Positions 12,834-18,808 of a DNA stretch of 41,797 nucleotides are shown piece by piece. The position numbers and the translations under genes were made by a program. Within the stretch, counting starts at the first letter, position 1; each line of letters starts with the position of its first letter. The notes beneath the pieces are model-generated. The model did not search any database. It was not told the origin of the DNA and saw only the letters and a program-made list of their open reading frames with translations. This DNA is from a virus, in IMG/VR virus record IMGVR_UViG_3300024966_000002, positions 1 to 41,797 of that record; one strand, given 5' to 3'.

Positions 12834-13016
12834 ATGGACGGACTTTTTGAATATGTCGGCACATCAGACAAGTTGCAGCATGCCATTGTTGAGATCGAGC
12901 GCGAGACTGATAAATCATATTTCGTGAAATATAGGCCAGAAGGCGGCAAGGAAGTTGAAGTGGCTAGAGTGGCCAAGACTAGCCTAAAGCCACATCACTC
13001 ATTAAGCGGGATTTAG
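12834..13016 (+). CDS. Small protein of unknown function
   Basis: A 60-residue protein (MDGLFEYVGTSDKLQHAIVE) with mixed strands and charged residues and no recognised domain. AAGGAG precedes the ATG by about seven bases and the gene follows the CII-like gene by ten bases, so they form one unit. Confidence 0.6.
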   Translation: MDGLFEYVGTSDKLQHAIVEIERETDKSYFVKYRPEGGKEVEVARVAKTSLKPHHSLSGI

Positions 13017-13024
13017 TCATTTAA

Positions 13025-13123
13025 ATGCTAAATCTCACTCCTACAAATGCCCTATCAATACCAAATCTACGCGCTTCTGTCGGGGCGGTATGTGCGGGTT
13101 CCAACATAAAGGATATTTCATAA
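13025..13123 (+). CDS. Possible 32-residue peptide
   Basis: A short frame (MLNLTPTNALSIPNLRASVG) fills the gap before the GIY-YIG gene and ends immediately before its start. No ribosome binding site is visible and the composition is not distinctive, so the gap may simply be non-coding leader. Confidence 0.25.
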   Translation: MLNLTPTNALSIPNLRASVGAVCAGSNIKDIS

Positions 13124-13537
13124 ATGGCTAGTTACGGTTTTATCTACATTCTTTCAAATCAATACATGGATGGTGTTTACAAGATTGGTTTTACCGACCG
13201 CGCACCTTTACAGCGAGTTCAAGAGTTATCTAATAGCACAAGCTGCCCATATCCATTTGAGATTGTTTGCTATGGCGAAACAGATCAAGCGCAAAGCAAG
13301 GAAAGGCAGATACACGACATATTTAAGGACGAAAGAATATCTGATGGGCGTGAGTTCTTTTATTTTGGCCTTGCCGAGGTAATGCGCGCTTGCAACTTAA
13401 TAGAGAACAATTGTGAAAACTTTACTACTACTCAGCAATATCAAGAGCTGAATGAGCAAAATATTAACCGTATTGAGTGGCTTGAAAATTCCAAGAAAAA
13501 TCTAAAAGTTATCGAATCTGATGAGGTTGCTGCATAG
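13124..13537 (+). CDS. GIY-YIG nuclease-family protein (T5orf172/MUG113 type)
   Basis: This 137-residue protein opens with GFIYILSNQYMDGVYKIGFT, matching the GIY-YIG variant seen in T5orf172/MUG113 proteins. Arg and Glu further on (LQRVQELSN, KERQIHDIF) are candidate catalytic residues, and REFFYFGLAEV closes the domain at about residue 90. The rest is a helical tail. Members occur in phages as stand-alone nucleases of unclear role. AAAGGA lies upstream. Confidence 0.75.
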   Translation: MASYGFIYILSNQYMDGVYKIGFTDRAPLQRVQELSNSTSCPYPFEIVCYGETDQAQSKERQIHDIFKDERISDGREFFYFGLAEVMRACNLIENNCENFTTTQQYQELNEQNINRIEWLENSKKNLKVIESDEVAA

Positions 13538-13544
13538 CCTAACT

Positions 13545-14318
13545 ATGCACTACTACCAATTCAATATAGGCGATTACAAGCGTGACACAAGTCACCTGAC
13601 ACTGCTTGAGCATGGCGTTTACAGGCAGTTAATAGACCTTTATTACCTTGAAGAAAAGCCACTTGATGCGAACGCATTGCGATTGATATGCGCCAGGACT
13701 GCGGAAGAGAAAGAATGCGCCCAAAACATGCTCGATGAATTTTTTACAAAGCTGCCAAATGGCACATATCAGCATGATCGTTGTAAAAAAGAAATGGAAA
13801 GAATTTACGAGAAGTCAGACAAGGCAAGGGTTTCAGCTGAAAAGAGATGGGGAAAACCTAATGATGCGAACGCATTGCCAACGCATAACGAAAGCAATGC
13901 GAACGGAATGCTACCCAATAACCCATTACCCAATAACCCATTACCCACTAAAAAAACAGCGCCGAAAAAATCATCGGCTTCTGATTTGCCAGTTCCAGAT
14001 TTTATACCTACTGAGCTTTGGGCTGACTTCATGGCTATGCGTAAAACCATAGGCGCTACAAATTCAGAAGCCGCGGTAAAGCTATTGATTACCGAACTTA
14101 AGAAAATTATTGCGGGTGGTAACGACCCTATCGCATCTATTGAAAACTCAATTAGAAATAGCTGGAAAGACGTTTACGCACCCAAGAAACAATCAGGCAA
14201 TGCTGGTAATCACCGCGAAGAAGCCCGCTCCGTAGCAGCTGCCTCAATATTCAAGCCAGAACACACGCAGCACCTAAACAGCAGCGTACAGGAAGCCAAC
14301 TATGAAAAGCTCAAATGA
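13545..14318 (+). CDS. DUF1376-type replication initiation protein
   Basis: A 257-residue protein beginning MHYYQFNIGDYKRDTSHLTL and continuing LEHGVYRQLIDLYY, the DUF1376 winged-helix domain of phage replication modules. Residues about 105-140 are a low-complexity linker in which the PNNPL unit repeats at DNA level. The C-terminal part (ELWADFMAMRKTIGA onward) is helical and may recruit partners. It precedes a lambda P-like gene, so the pair may act like O and P at the phage origin. The conserved start ATG 13545 lacks a good ribosome binding site; an ATG at 13521 is in frame. Confidence 0.75.
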   Translation: MHYYQFNIGDYKRDTSHLTLLEHGVYRQLIDLYYLEEKPLDANALRLICARTAEEKECAQNMLDEFFTKLPNGTYQHDRCKKEMERIYEKSDKARVSAEKRWGKPNDANALPTHNESNANGMLPNNPLPNNPLPTKKTAPKKSSASDLPVPDFIPTELWADFMAMRKTIGATNSEAAVKLLITELKKIIAGGNDPIASIENSIRNSWKDVYAPKKQSGNAGNHREEARSVAAASIFKPEHTQHLNSSVQEANYEKLK

Positions 14319-14784
14319 CCTGCCAATGGAATGGGTGGAGAAAATATTCATGCGATTACATGGTCGCTTTGGTAACGCTTTCTTTGACAAGTTCCGCATA
14401 GGCCAGCTTAACGACAATGGTGCTGACATTGGCATTGAGAATGCCAAGGTTACATGGGCAAGCGAACTGGCTGGCGTATCACCTGAACGCATTAAAAACG
14501 CCTTGCTGTCCCCATACGAATATGCGCCTTCATGCGACATGTTCAAGGCTAATTGCCGAACAACGCCTAATGAGCATAAAGACTTTTTGGCGCTATCCAA
14601 GCCAGTAATAAGCGATGAGCAACGCGCCGCCAACTTGAGGAAACTGGAAGCTATCACAGCACAGCTTAAACCTAAGACCGACTATCGCAAATGGGCTAAA
14701 GACATTATGCGCGATGTAGGGCAGGGGATGAAATATCCAGACATCGCGGTCAGGTTCGCTAAAGAGGCGCTGTCAGTTGAATAA
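14302..14784 (+). CDS. Replication protein P-like helicase loader
   Basis: A 160-residue protein with the block TWASELAGVSPERIKNALLS, then YAPSCDMFKANCR, resembling the lambda replication protein P family (W...G.t.e.v...GL...P....F...C). In lambda, P brings host DnaB to the O-bound origin. It overlaps the DUF1376 gene by 17 bases, consistent with a coupled O/P-like pair. The C-terminal half is basic and helical. Assignment is by pattern and context. Confidence 0.6.
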   Translation: MKSSNDLPMEWVEKIFMRLHGRFGNAFFDKFRIGQLNDNGADIGIENAKVTWASELAGVSPERIKNALLSPYEYAPSCDMFKANCRTTPNEHKDFLALSKPVISDEQRAANLRKLEAITAQLKPKTDYRKWAKDIMRDVGQGMKYPDIAVRFAKEALSVE

Positions 14785-14983
14785 CTGGAAACGAGTGGAC
14801 AACTACCACATGAGAAGCGGCAACTACACGATTACTAAAGCGTTTCCGCCAGAGCTGTACGTGAAGCCATATCAGCTTCACAAATGCACATTTGGCAGGG
14901 ATGGCGAAATGACTAGCGGAAAACTTTTGGGCAGCTATGTGACGGCTGATGAGGCGAAATTAAATGTGGAGATTCCAGCATGA
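14777..14983 (+). CDS. Small protein of unknown function
   Basis: A 68-residue protein probably starting at TTG 14777 (AGAGG lies about nine bases upstream), overlapping the previous gene by eight bases. It has aromatic residues and a GNYTITKAFPPELY segment but no recognised domain. It ends in an ATGA junction with the tiny gene at 14980. Confidence 0.55.
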   Translation: MNNWKRVDNYHMRSGNYTITKAFPPELYVKPYQLHKCTFGRDGEMTSGKLLGSYVTADEAKLNVEIPA

Positions 14984-15039
14984 ACCCCTATGACCAAGAA
15001 GAACGATTTAATTTCGATGAGGAGTTTGGCTATGAGTGA
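14980..15039 (+). CDS. 19-residue acidic micropeptide
   Basis: The frame reads MNPYDQEERFNFDEEFGYE: 19 residues, strongly acidic and aromatic. It starts in an ATGA overlap with the gene before, has GGAG eight bases upstream, and its end overlaps the start of the next gene by eight bases. This precise coupling on both sides suggests a real micropeptide or a translational relay. No homologue known to me. Confidence 0.5.
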   Translation: MNPYDQEERFNFDEEFGYE

Positions 15040-15277
15040 TTACGACTTCAAAAATTTAACTGAGAATCAGCAATGGCTGCTCACATATCAAGGCTGGCAT
15101 CTTCACTCAACAATTAGCGGACATAACCAGCCATCCAAACGAACAGTGAAAAAGCTGATTGATAGGGGCTTGCTAATTGAGAAGCCCGCTGAATGGGCAG
15201 GTATGCAATTTATGGAATATGAAGTGCCGCTTCCTGTGCATATGGCTTGGTGTCAATGGTGTGCGGAGCAGCCATGA
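15032..15277 (+). CDS. Small protein of unknown function
   Basis: An 81-residue protein (MSDYDFKNLTENQQWLL) with a helical, winged-helix-like middle (SKRTVKKLIDRGLLIEKP). ATG 15032 has GAGGAG seven bases upstream; the frame extends further left without a site. A transcription-factor-like fold is possible but unproven. It ends in an ATGA junction with the following gene. Confidence 0.6.
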   Translation: MSDYDFKNLTENQQWLLTYQGWHLHSTISGHNQPSKRTVKKLIDRGLLIEKPAEWAGMQFMEYEVPLPVHMAWCQWCAEQP

Positions 15278-15567
15278 GCAAATGCCCTACATGCCATCGT
15301 GAAAAGCCAAAGACGCACGATCAGCGCAAGAAGTTTCACGCCATGTGCCGAGACATAGGGCTACACATTGGAGAAACGCCAGGAAAGGTTAAGGAAGCGA
15401 TTAAGGCTGATTATTTTGGCTTGGATGAATACAAGATAGGAAACAAATGGTATCGCGCTGTAAAGCCATCAGAACAGGCCGAGCGTGCCGAGTATGCAGA
15501 CCTGATTACCTTCACGCTGCAATGGGCAGCAGAAAACTGCGATTTTTACATAGAGGACGCAGCCTAA
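15274..15567 (+). CDS. Small zinc-knuckle protein in the nin-like region
   Basis: A 97-residue protein with an N-terminal CPTCHREKP knuckle and the segment FHAMCRDIGLHIGE, then KPSEQAERAEYADLITFTLQ. The second half recalls the conserved helices of NinB-type recombination proteins, but similarity is weak and the length is short. ATG 15274 overlaps the previous stop. It precedes ninG, so a recombination or replication accessory role is plausible. Confidence 0.5.
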   Translation: MSKCPTCHREKPKTHDQRKKFHAMCRDIGLHIGETPGKVKEAIKADYFGLDEYKIGNKWYRAVKPSEQAERAEYADLITFTLQWAAENCDFYIEDAA

Positions 15568-15570
15568 AAA

Positions 15571-16131
15571 ATGAACGCTCCTCTCACTCTTAAAACTCGC
15601 AAATGCAAGTATTGCCCTGTTCGCTTCCCGCTATTCAGGTCAACACAAGTTGTATGCAGCCCTGCATGTGCACAGAAGCATGCAGAGGCGAAGAGAGTTA
15701 AGGATGAGAAGGCTGCAAGGCGTGAGACTAAAGCTAAGTTAGAGGCGATTAAGCCTAGATCAAAGTGGTTAAAGGAGGTGCAAAGTGTTTTCAACAATTA
15801 CATACGCCTACGTGATGAGCTTAAGCCCTGCATATCGTGCGGCCGTCATCACAGGGGCCAGTACCATGCCGGGCACTACTTATCCGTTGGCAGCACCCCT
15901 GAGTTACGTTTTGAAGAATCCAACGTACATAAACAATGCTCCGCCTGCAACAACTACAAGTCGGGGAATGCTGTTAGATACCGTGTACGGCTTATTAAGA
16001 AAATTGGGCTTGAAAAAGTCGAATGGCTAGAAGGCCCACACGAGCCAAAGCACTACAGCATAGACGACCTAAAGCAACTCAAAGCCCACTATCAACAGGA
16101 ATGTAAACGACTAATCAAGGAGCAGTCATGA
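15571..16131 (+). CDS. ninG: NinG/Rap recombination nuclease
   Basis: A 186-residue protein typical of NinG (Rap), a structure-specific nuclease that cuts branched recombination intermediates. It has an N-terminal CKYC...C..AC zinc knuckle (Cys12, 15, 29, 33), a basic helix, then CISCGRHHRGQYHAGHYLS and NVHKQCSACNNYKSGNAV, the conserved C-terminal metal and nuclease region. It overlaps the next gene by four bases. Confidence 0.9.
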   Translation: MNAPLTLKTRKCKYCPVRFPLFRSTQVVCSPACAQKHAEAKRVKDEKAARRETKAKLEAIKPRSKWLKEVQSVFNNYIRLRDELKPCISCGRHHRGQYHAGHYLSVGSTPELRFEESNVHKQCSACNNYKSGNAVRYRVRLIKKIGLEKVEWLEGPHEPKHYSIDDLKQLKAHYQQECKRLIKEQS

Positions 16132-16589
16132 AAATTACGCAAGAGAAGTTAATCAACATGCAGAAAATAGTAGACTTTTGTCAGCAGCCAAGACTGCGCA
16201 AAGAAGTAGCCGAGCATCTTGGCGTTAGTGAGCCAACAGTATCAGCCTACGTGAAGATACTAAAGCCGCTTGGCAATATCCGCATTGACTTGAAATACCA
16301 GAAGCACGAATCTGGCAACTGGATGTGCGCAATAGTCACTATCAATCCAGAGCTTAGCATCAAGGCTGTTATCTCTACATCAAGAGATGCACGCAAGCAT
16401 GCTCCTATCATCAACAAACCCCAGGATGCAGGTATTGCTAGTTGGCTCGGCTATACAGACTTTATCCCGCCACTAATCGGCGATATCTACGATGAAACCA
16501 CAGAGCATAAGCCATCGCCACAATCACGCAGCAATCAACGGGTATGGGTAAGCGGATCCACTTTAAGTTCGATATATATGGGAGCGTGA
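16128..16589 (+). CDS. Winged-helix DNA-binding protein
   Basis: A 153-residue protein with an N-terminal helix-turn-helix (LRKEVAEHLGVSEPTVSAYV, residues about 23-42) and a following wing (IRIDLKYQ). The C-terminal half (SWLGYTDFIPPLIGDIYDE) is unassigned. Its start overlaps ninG. It may regulate phage or host genes; no target is visible. Confidence 0.65.
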   Translation: MKITQEKLINMQKIVDFCQQPRLRKEVAEHLGVSEPTVSAYVKILKPLGNIRIDLKYQKHESGNWMCAIVTINPELSIKAVISTSRDARKHAPIINKPQDAGIASWLGYTDFIPPLIGDIYDETTEHKPSPQSRSNQRVWVSGSTLSSIYMGA

Positions 16590-16591
16590 AT

Positions 16592-16738
16592 ATGATTTAT
16601 TTGATATGCGGGATAGTCATTGGGTTTGTTATCGGCGCATTAGCTACTGGTGGAAGTATGCGCGATAACATCAAGAAGGATATCGAGCTAACAGGCCAAC
16701 TACGCATTGGCGACAAAGTTTATAAGCTGACTAAATGA
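16592..16738 (+). CDS. Small membrane-anchored protein
   Basis: A 48-residue protein: one N-terminal hydrophobic helix (MIYLICGIVIGFVIGALATGG) and a short basic tail ending KVYKLTK. ATG 16592 is chosen because GGAG lies eight bases upstream. Such single-helix proteins are common in the nin-like region. Function unknown. Confidence 0.6.
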   Translation: MIYLICGIVIGFVIGALATGGSMRDNIKKDIELTGQLRIGDKVYKLTK

Positions 16739-16932
16739 ACTCTTCAACCATCACTATAAACTCAACTAAATATTATGAGGCCGGTATGAAAATGACAATA
16801 TCAGGCTGCTGGAAAGAGCATGGATGCTGGGAGACATTATTTATGTGGATATTCCGCATAAACAGAAAGCCTCTTGTATATCGAATCATATCTATTGACA
16901 GCGAAACTCAAATGACTGTTGAGCCAGCATGA
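16735..16932 (+). CDS. Small protein of unknown function
   Basis: A 65-residue protein rich in aromatic residues (GCWKEHGCWETLFMWIFRIN). Its strand pattern (TITINSTKYYEAG, YRIISIDSETQMTVEP) suggests a compact beta-barrel. It overlaps its neighbours on both sides by four bases (ATGA). No family recognised. Confidence 0.6.
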   Translation: MNSSTITINSTKYYEAGMKMTISGCWKEHGCWETLFMWIFRINRKPLVYRIISIDSETQMTVEPA

Positions 16933-17120
16933 AATCATCACTAGCCAGCATCCAAACTCAACAACCAGCCGATAGCAAAGAGATGAAGCAGCTACGCATA
17001 CGCGCACTCAACGAGAACGCCTTAGCCATTATCGAGCTGCAAAAGGTTCCAGACATGGCTAAGCGCAAGACGATAGAGGATGAAGCTAAATTGCAATTAT
17101 TTGGAAAGGTGAAGGCATGA
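16929..17120 (+). CDS. Small helical protein of unknown function
   Basis: A 63-residue, charged helical protein (LRIRALNENALAIIELQKVP). It is coupled by ATGA overlaps to both neighbours. It immediately precedes the Q-like gene and could be an accessory to it. No domain recognised. Confidence 0.55.
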   Translation: MKSSLASIQTQQPADSKEMKQLRIRALNENALAIIELQKVPDMAKRKTIEDEAKLQLFGKVKA

Positions 17121-17497
17121 ACACAATAGCACCAGAGTTTGTTGATGACAGCCTAGCCACCATAGAGGAAAGATTACGCAACTGGTCTAACTGGGCAAGA
17201 GAGAAGCCTCACTATCGCGTTACAGCATCACTAGAGGGCAGGTATCGTGCGCCACCATCATGGCATCCACCACAGCCACGAGTATTCGTTGATATTAATG
17301 ACGCGCTAAAGCTGGAACGGGCGATTATTCATGTGCCTAATCCCTACAAAGCCATCATCATCTACAGCCTGATACATGCCTATATCCCGATACAGGTATT
17401 CTGCCGCAAGAACAGGGTAAACCAGAGGGACTATGATGCTATGGAGCGTAAAGCTAAGTTTATGGTGCAAAACAGAGTGAGAATGTTGGATAAATAG
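17117..17497 (+). CDS. Q-like late antiterminator candidate
   Basis: A 126-residue protein with an N-terminal RLRNWSNWAREKPHYRV block and a C-terminal sigma-region-4-like helical pair (ALKLERAIIHVP...VFCRKNRVNQRDYDAMERKA). This is the general layout of small phage late antiterminators. Position is the strongest argument: it lies at the end of the rightward early operon, about 160 bases before a strong promoter followed by a terminator, exactly where Q acts in lambdoid phages. It would load on RNA polymerase near that promoter. The family assignment is tentative. Confidence 0.6.
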   Translation: MNTIAPEFVDDSLATIEERLRNWSNWAREKPHYRVTASLEGRYRAPPSWHPPQPRVFVDINDALKLERAIIHVPNPYKAIIIYSLIHAYIPIQVFCRKNRVNQRDYDAMERKAKFMVQNRVRMLDK

Positions 17498-17504
17498 GAG
17501 GGTG

Positions 17505-17648
17505 ATGATGGGTAAGGAATTGTGGCTAGTTATACCATTTTGGATATGCTTTATAATTGCAGCATTAGCCATTTTATTTATATTGTCGATGACATTAGTG
17601 ATTTCATTCAAAATGCTAATGACCTCATTTGGTTTTTCATGCACATAA
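17505..17648 (+). CDS. Small hydrophobic membrane protein
   Basis: A 47-residue, very hydrophobic protein (WLVIPFWICFIIAALAILF, then a second stretch MTLVISFKMLMTSFGF), likely one or two membrane segments. AGGAGG lies just before two adjacent ATG codons (17505 and 17508). It is the last gene before the late promoter and could be a small holin-like or anti-holin protein, but the main lysis genes are elsewhere. Confidence 0.6.
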   Translation: MMGKELWLVIPFWICFIIAALAILFILSMTLVISFKMLMTSFGFSCT

Positions 17649-17655
17649 ATAAATG

Positions 17656-17684
17656 TTGACAAGTAGTTTTCATCGGCGTATAAG
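17656..17684 (+). promoter_or_regulatory. PR': late promoter
   Basis: TTGACA (17656-17661), a 17-base spacer and TATAAG (17679-17684): the best sigma70 match in the right half of the window. It lies directly after the Q-like gene and its neighbour and reads into the terminase and head genes. Start expected near 17691. Confidence 0.85.
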
Positions 17685-17766
17685 TAAGTTTGAAATAACT
17701 GATACCAACTTAAATGTTGAGAGCTGACGACCCTGATGGGTCGCTTAGCATCGGTGAAAGATATAG

Positions 17767-17794
17767 AGCTGCCACTAAACTGGCGGCTTTTTTT
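17767..17794 (+). terminator. tR': terminator in the late leader
   Basis: AGCTGCCA, six-base loop, TGGCGGCT, then seven T, about 80 bases after the expected start at PR'. Without antitermination the product would be an RNA of roughly 100 nt, the analogue of lambda 6S RNA. A further hairpin, CGACCC-TGAT-GGGTCG, lies inside this leader. Confidence 0.85.
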
Positions 17795-17795
17795 A

Positions 17796-18052
17796 CGCCC
17801 ATAGTCTGCATTAGTGCCGAGGCTGCCCGATGTGCTTCTAAGCGCAAACCTAGGTAAAGGGATGAAACAGTCTCCGCTCTAATGTGGATTAAGCTATCCG
17901 ATGCCAGTCGACATGTGGCTAGGTGGTTCGACAGTTGAAAAAGAACTGTCCGGCGATAACGACATAGTAGACGATAGTAGGCTCATCAGAACAGCGTGAG
18001 ATAGTCGAAAGTCCGTGGCGGCGCTGATTAATACCGCCATGCATTCACACAC
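17796..18052 (+). ncRNA. Structured untranslated region between two terminators (unknown RNA)
   Basis: These 257 bases have no convincing reading frame on either strand but many local stems: TGTGCT/AGCGCA (17831-17846), GGAT/ATCC near 17890, GACAGTT/AACTGTC (17930-17950), CTCA/TGAG (17982-18000) and TGGCGG/CCGCCA (18016-18039). CCGATGC at 17898-17904 is also complementary to GCATCGG at 17743-17749, upstream of the first terminator. I cannot assign it to a known RNA family. It might be a processed phage RNA, a long 5' leader or an antitermination structure. Confidence 0.4.
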
Positions 18053-18077
18053 AAGCACCTTAACGGGTGCTTTTTTT
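18053..18077 (+). terminator. Second intrinsic terminator of the late leader
   Basis: AAGCACC (18053-18059), six-base loop, GGTGCTT (18066-18072), then T to 18077. It closes the structured region and stands 15 bases before the first late gene, so late transcription must pass two terminators. Confidence 0.85.
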
Positions 18078-18092
18078 ATGCGCGGAGGTTTC

Positions 18093-18401
18093 ATGTATAG
18101 ATTACTGATACTCGCAGCACTAGCACTACCGGCTCACGCAACAGATTTAGCATGTTACTCAGATAAAGGCGCAACTATTGCTCTCACTGACGAGCCATGC
18201 AAGTTTAAGGTAAGCGACTTCCAAGACTCACAGGTAGCCGACACAAGGCAGCTTCATCGCGCCACTAGCTTATTCAAGGGCAAAGTATATGAGGCCTGCT
18301 GGACACCAGGCGAGCGTGGATTGCTTTACGTGATGCCACAAGACGATGATCGCGTATATGGCATGGAGCCTTCGATATTTAAACCATGCAGTACGCTGTA
18401 A
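18093..18401 (+). CDS. Small exported protein of unknown function
   Basis: A 102-residue protein with a clear signal peptide (MYRLLILAALALPAHA, cleavage before TDLACYS). The mature domain has four Cys (Cys21, 37, 70 and 99 by my count) that could form two disulfides in the periplasm. GGAGG lies five bases before ATG 18093; the frame extends left into the terminator hairpin and was trimmed. Being first in the late operon, before terminase, is unusual for an exported protein. No family recognised. Confidence 0.7.
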   Translation: MYRLLILAALALPAHATDLACYSDKGATIALTDEPCKFKVSDFQDSQVADTRQLHRATSLFKGKVYEACWTPGERGLLYVMPQDDDRVYGMEPSIFKPCSTL

Positions 18402-18417
18402 CAAATAAGGACACATC

Positions 18418-18480
18418 ATGCAGAAGAAAACAGTTCCAGCTAAGAAGATGCCAGGCAAGAAATCCGGGAAGAAGTGCTAA
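18418..18480 (+). CDS. 20-residue lysine-rich peptide
   Basis: MQKKTVPAKKMPGKKSGKKC: nine lysines in 20 residues and a terminal Cys. AAGGA lies seven bases before the ATG. Very small Lys-rich frames beside terminase or head genes occur in other phages, where they are usually unannotated. Nucleic-acid binding is plausible from charge only. Confidence 0.5.
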   Translation: MQKKTVPAKKMPGKKSGKKC

Positions 18481-18485
18481 CTCAT

Positions 18486-18520
18486 TCAATTAAATCAATT
18501 AAATAACATTCGATACGAAT
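18486..18520. repeat. Tandem 9-mer and palindrome before the small terminase gene
   Basis: TCAATTAAA is repeated at 18486-18494 and 18495-18503, and the 13-base palindrome ATTCGATACGAAT (18508-18520) abuts the ATG. There is no Shine-Dalgarno. The arrangement could be a protein-binding site such as pac or a translational control site for TerS. Confidence 0.45.
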
Positions 18521-18808
18521 ATGGCTACAAGAGGCGGGCAAGATGGTAACAACAATGCAACAAAGTCCAAGGTTTGGTCTGATGCATTGCGTAAGCACAT
18601 AGTGCAAAACCCAGAAGAGTTAGAGAAGGCAGCCAAGGCTATCTTTGCCAAGGCTAAAGACGGCGATGTCGCGGCCATGAAGGAGATTGGCGACAGGCTG
18701 GAGGGCAAGGTGGCCCAGCGTATTGAAGGTGCTGGCGAGAACGGAGAGCATCTATTCACTGGATTAACCATTGAGTTCGTCAACTCAAAAAATTCAACTT
18801 CCGAGTAA
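18521..18808 (+). CDS. Small terminase subunit candidate
   Basis: A 95-residue protein: a basic, Asn/Gly-rich start (MATRGGQDGNNNATKSKVW) then helices containing ALRKHIVQNPEELEKAAKA and DGDVAAMKEIGDRLEGK, a pattern often annotated as TerS-like or DNA-packaging in short phage proteins. TerS recognises the packaging site. It overlaps the large terminase gene by 38 bases, which strongly supports the role. It lacks a visible ribosome binding site. Confidence 0.65.
   Translation: MATRGGQDGNNNATKSKVWSDALRKHIVQNPEELEKAAKAIFAKAKDGDVAAMKEIGDRLEGKVAQRIEGAGENGEHLFTGLTIEFVNSKNSTSE

Noticed and set aside
17722-17757. Hammerhead ribozyme core (CTGACGA ... GAAA)
   Set aside because: CTGACGA and a short stem are present, but GAAA does not follow the stem directly and no closing stems fit.
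17796-18052. Group I intron or RNase P-like RNA
   Set aside because: Size and phrases such as GAAAGTCC are suggestive, but the paired P7 core and other conserved segments could not be found.
17894-18094. 66-residue leftward frame in the late leader
   Set aside because: No ribosome binding site, and it covers the second terminator and structured region; more likely chance.
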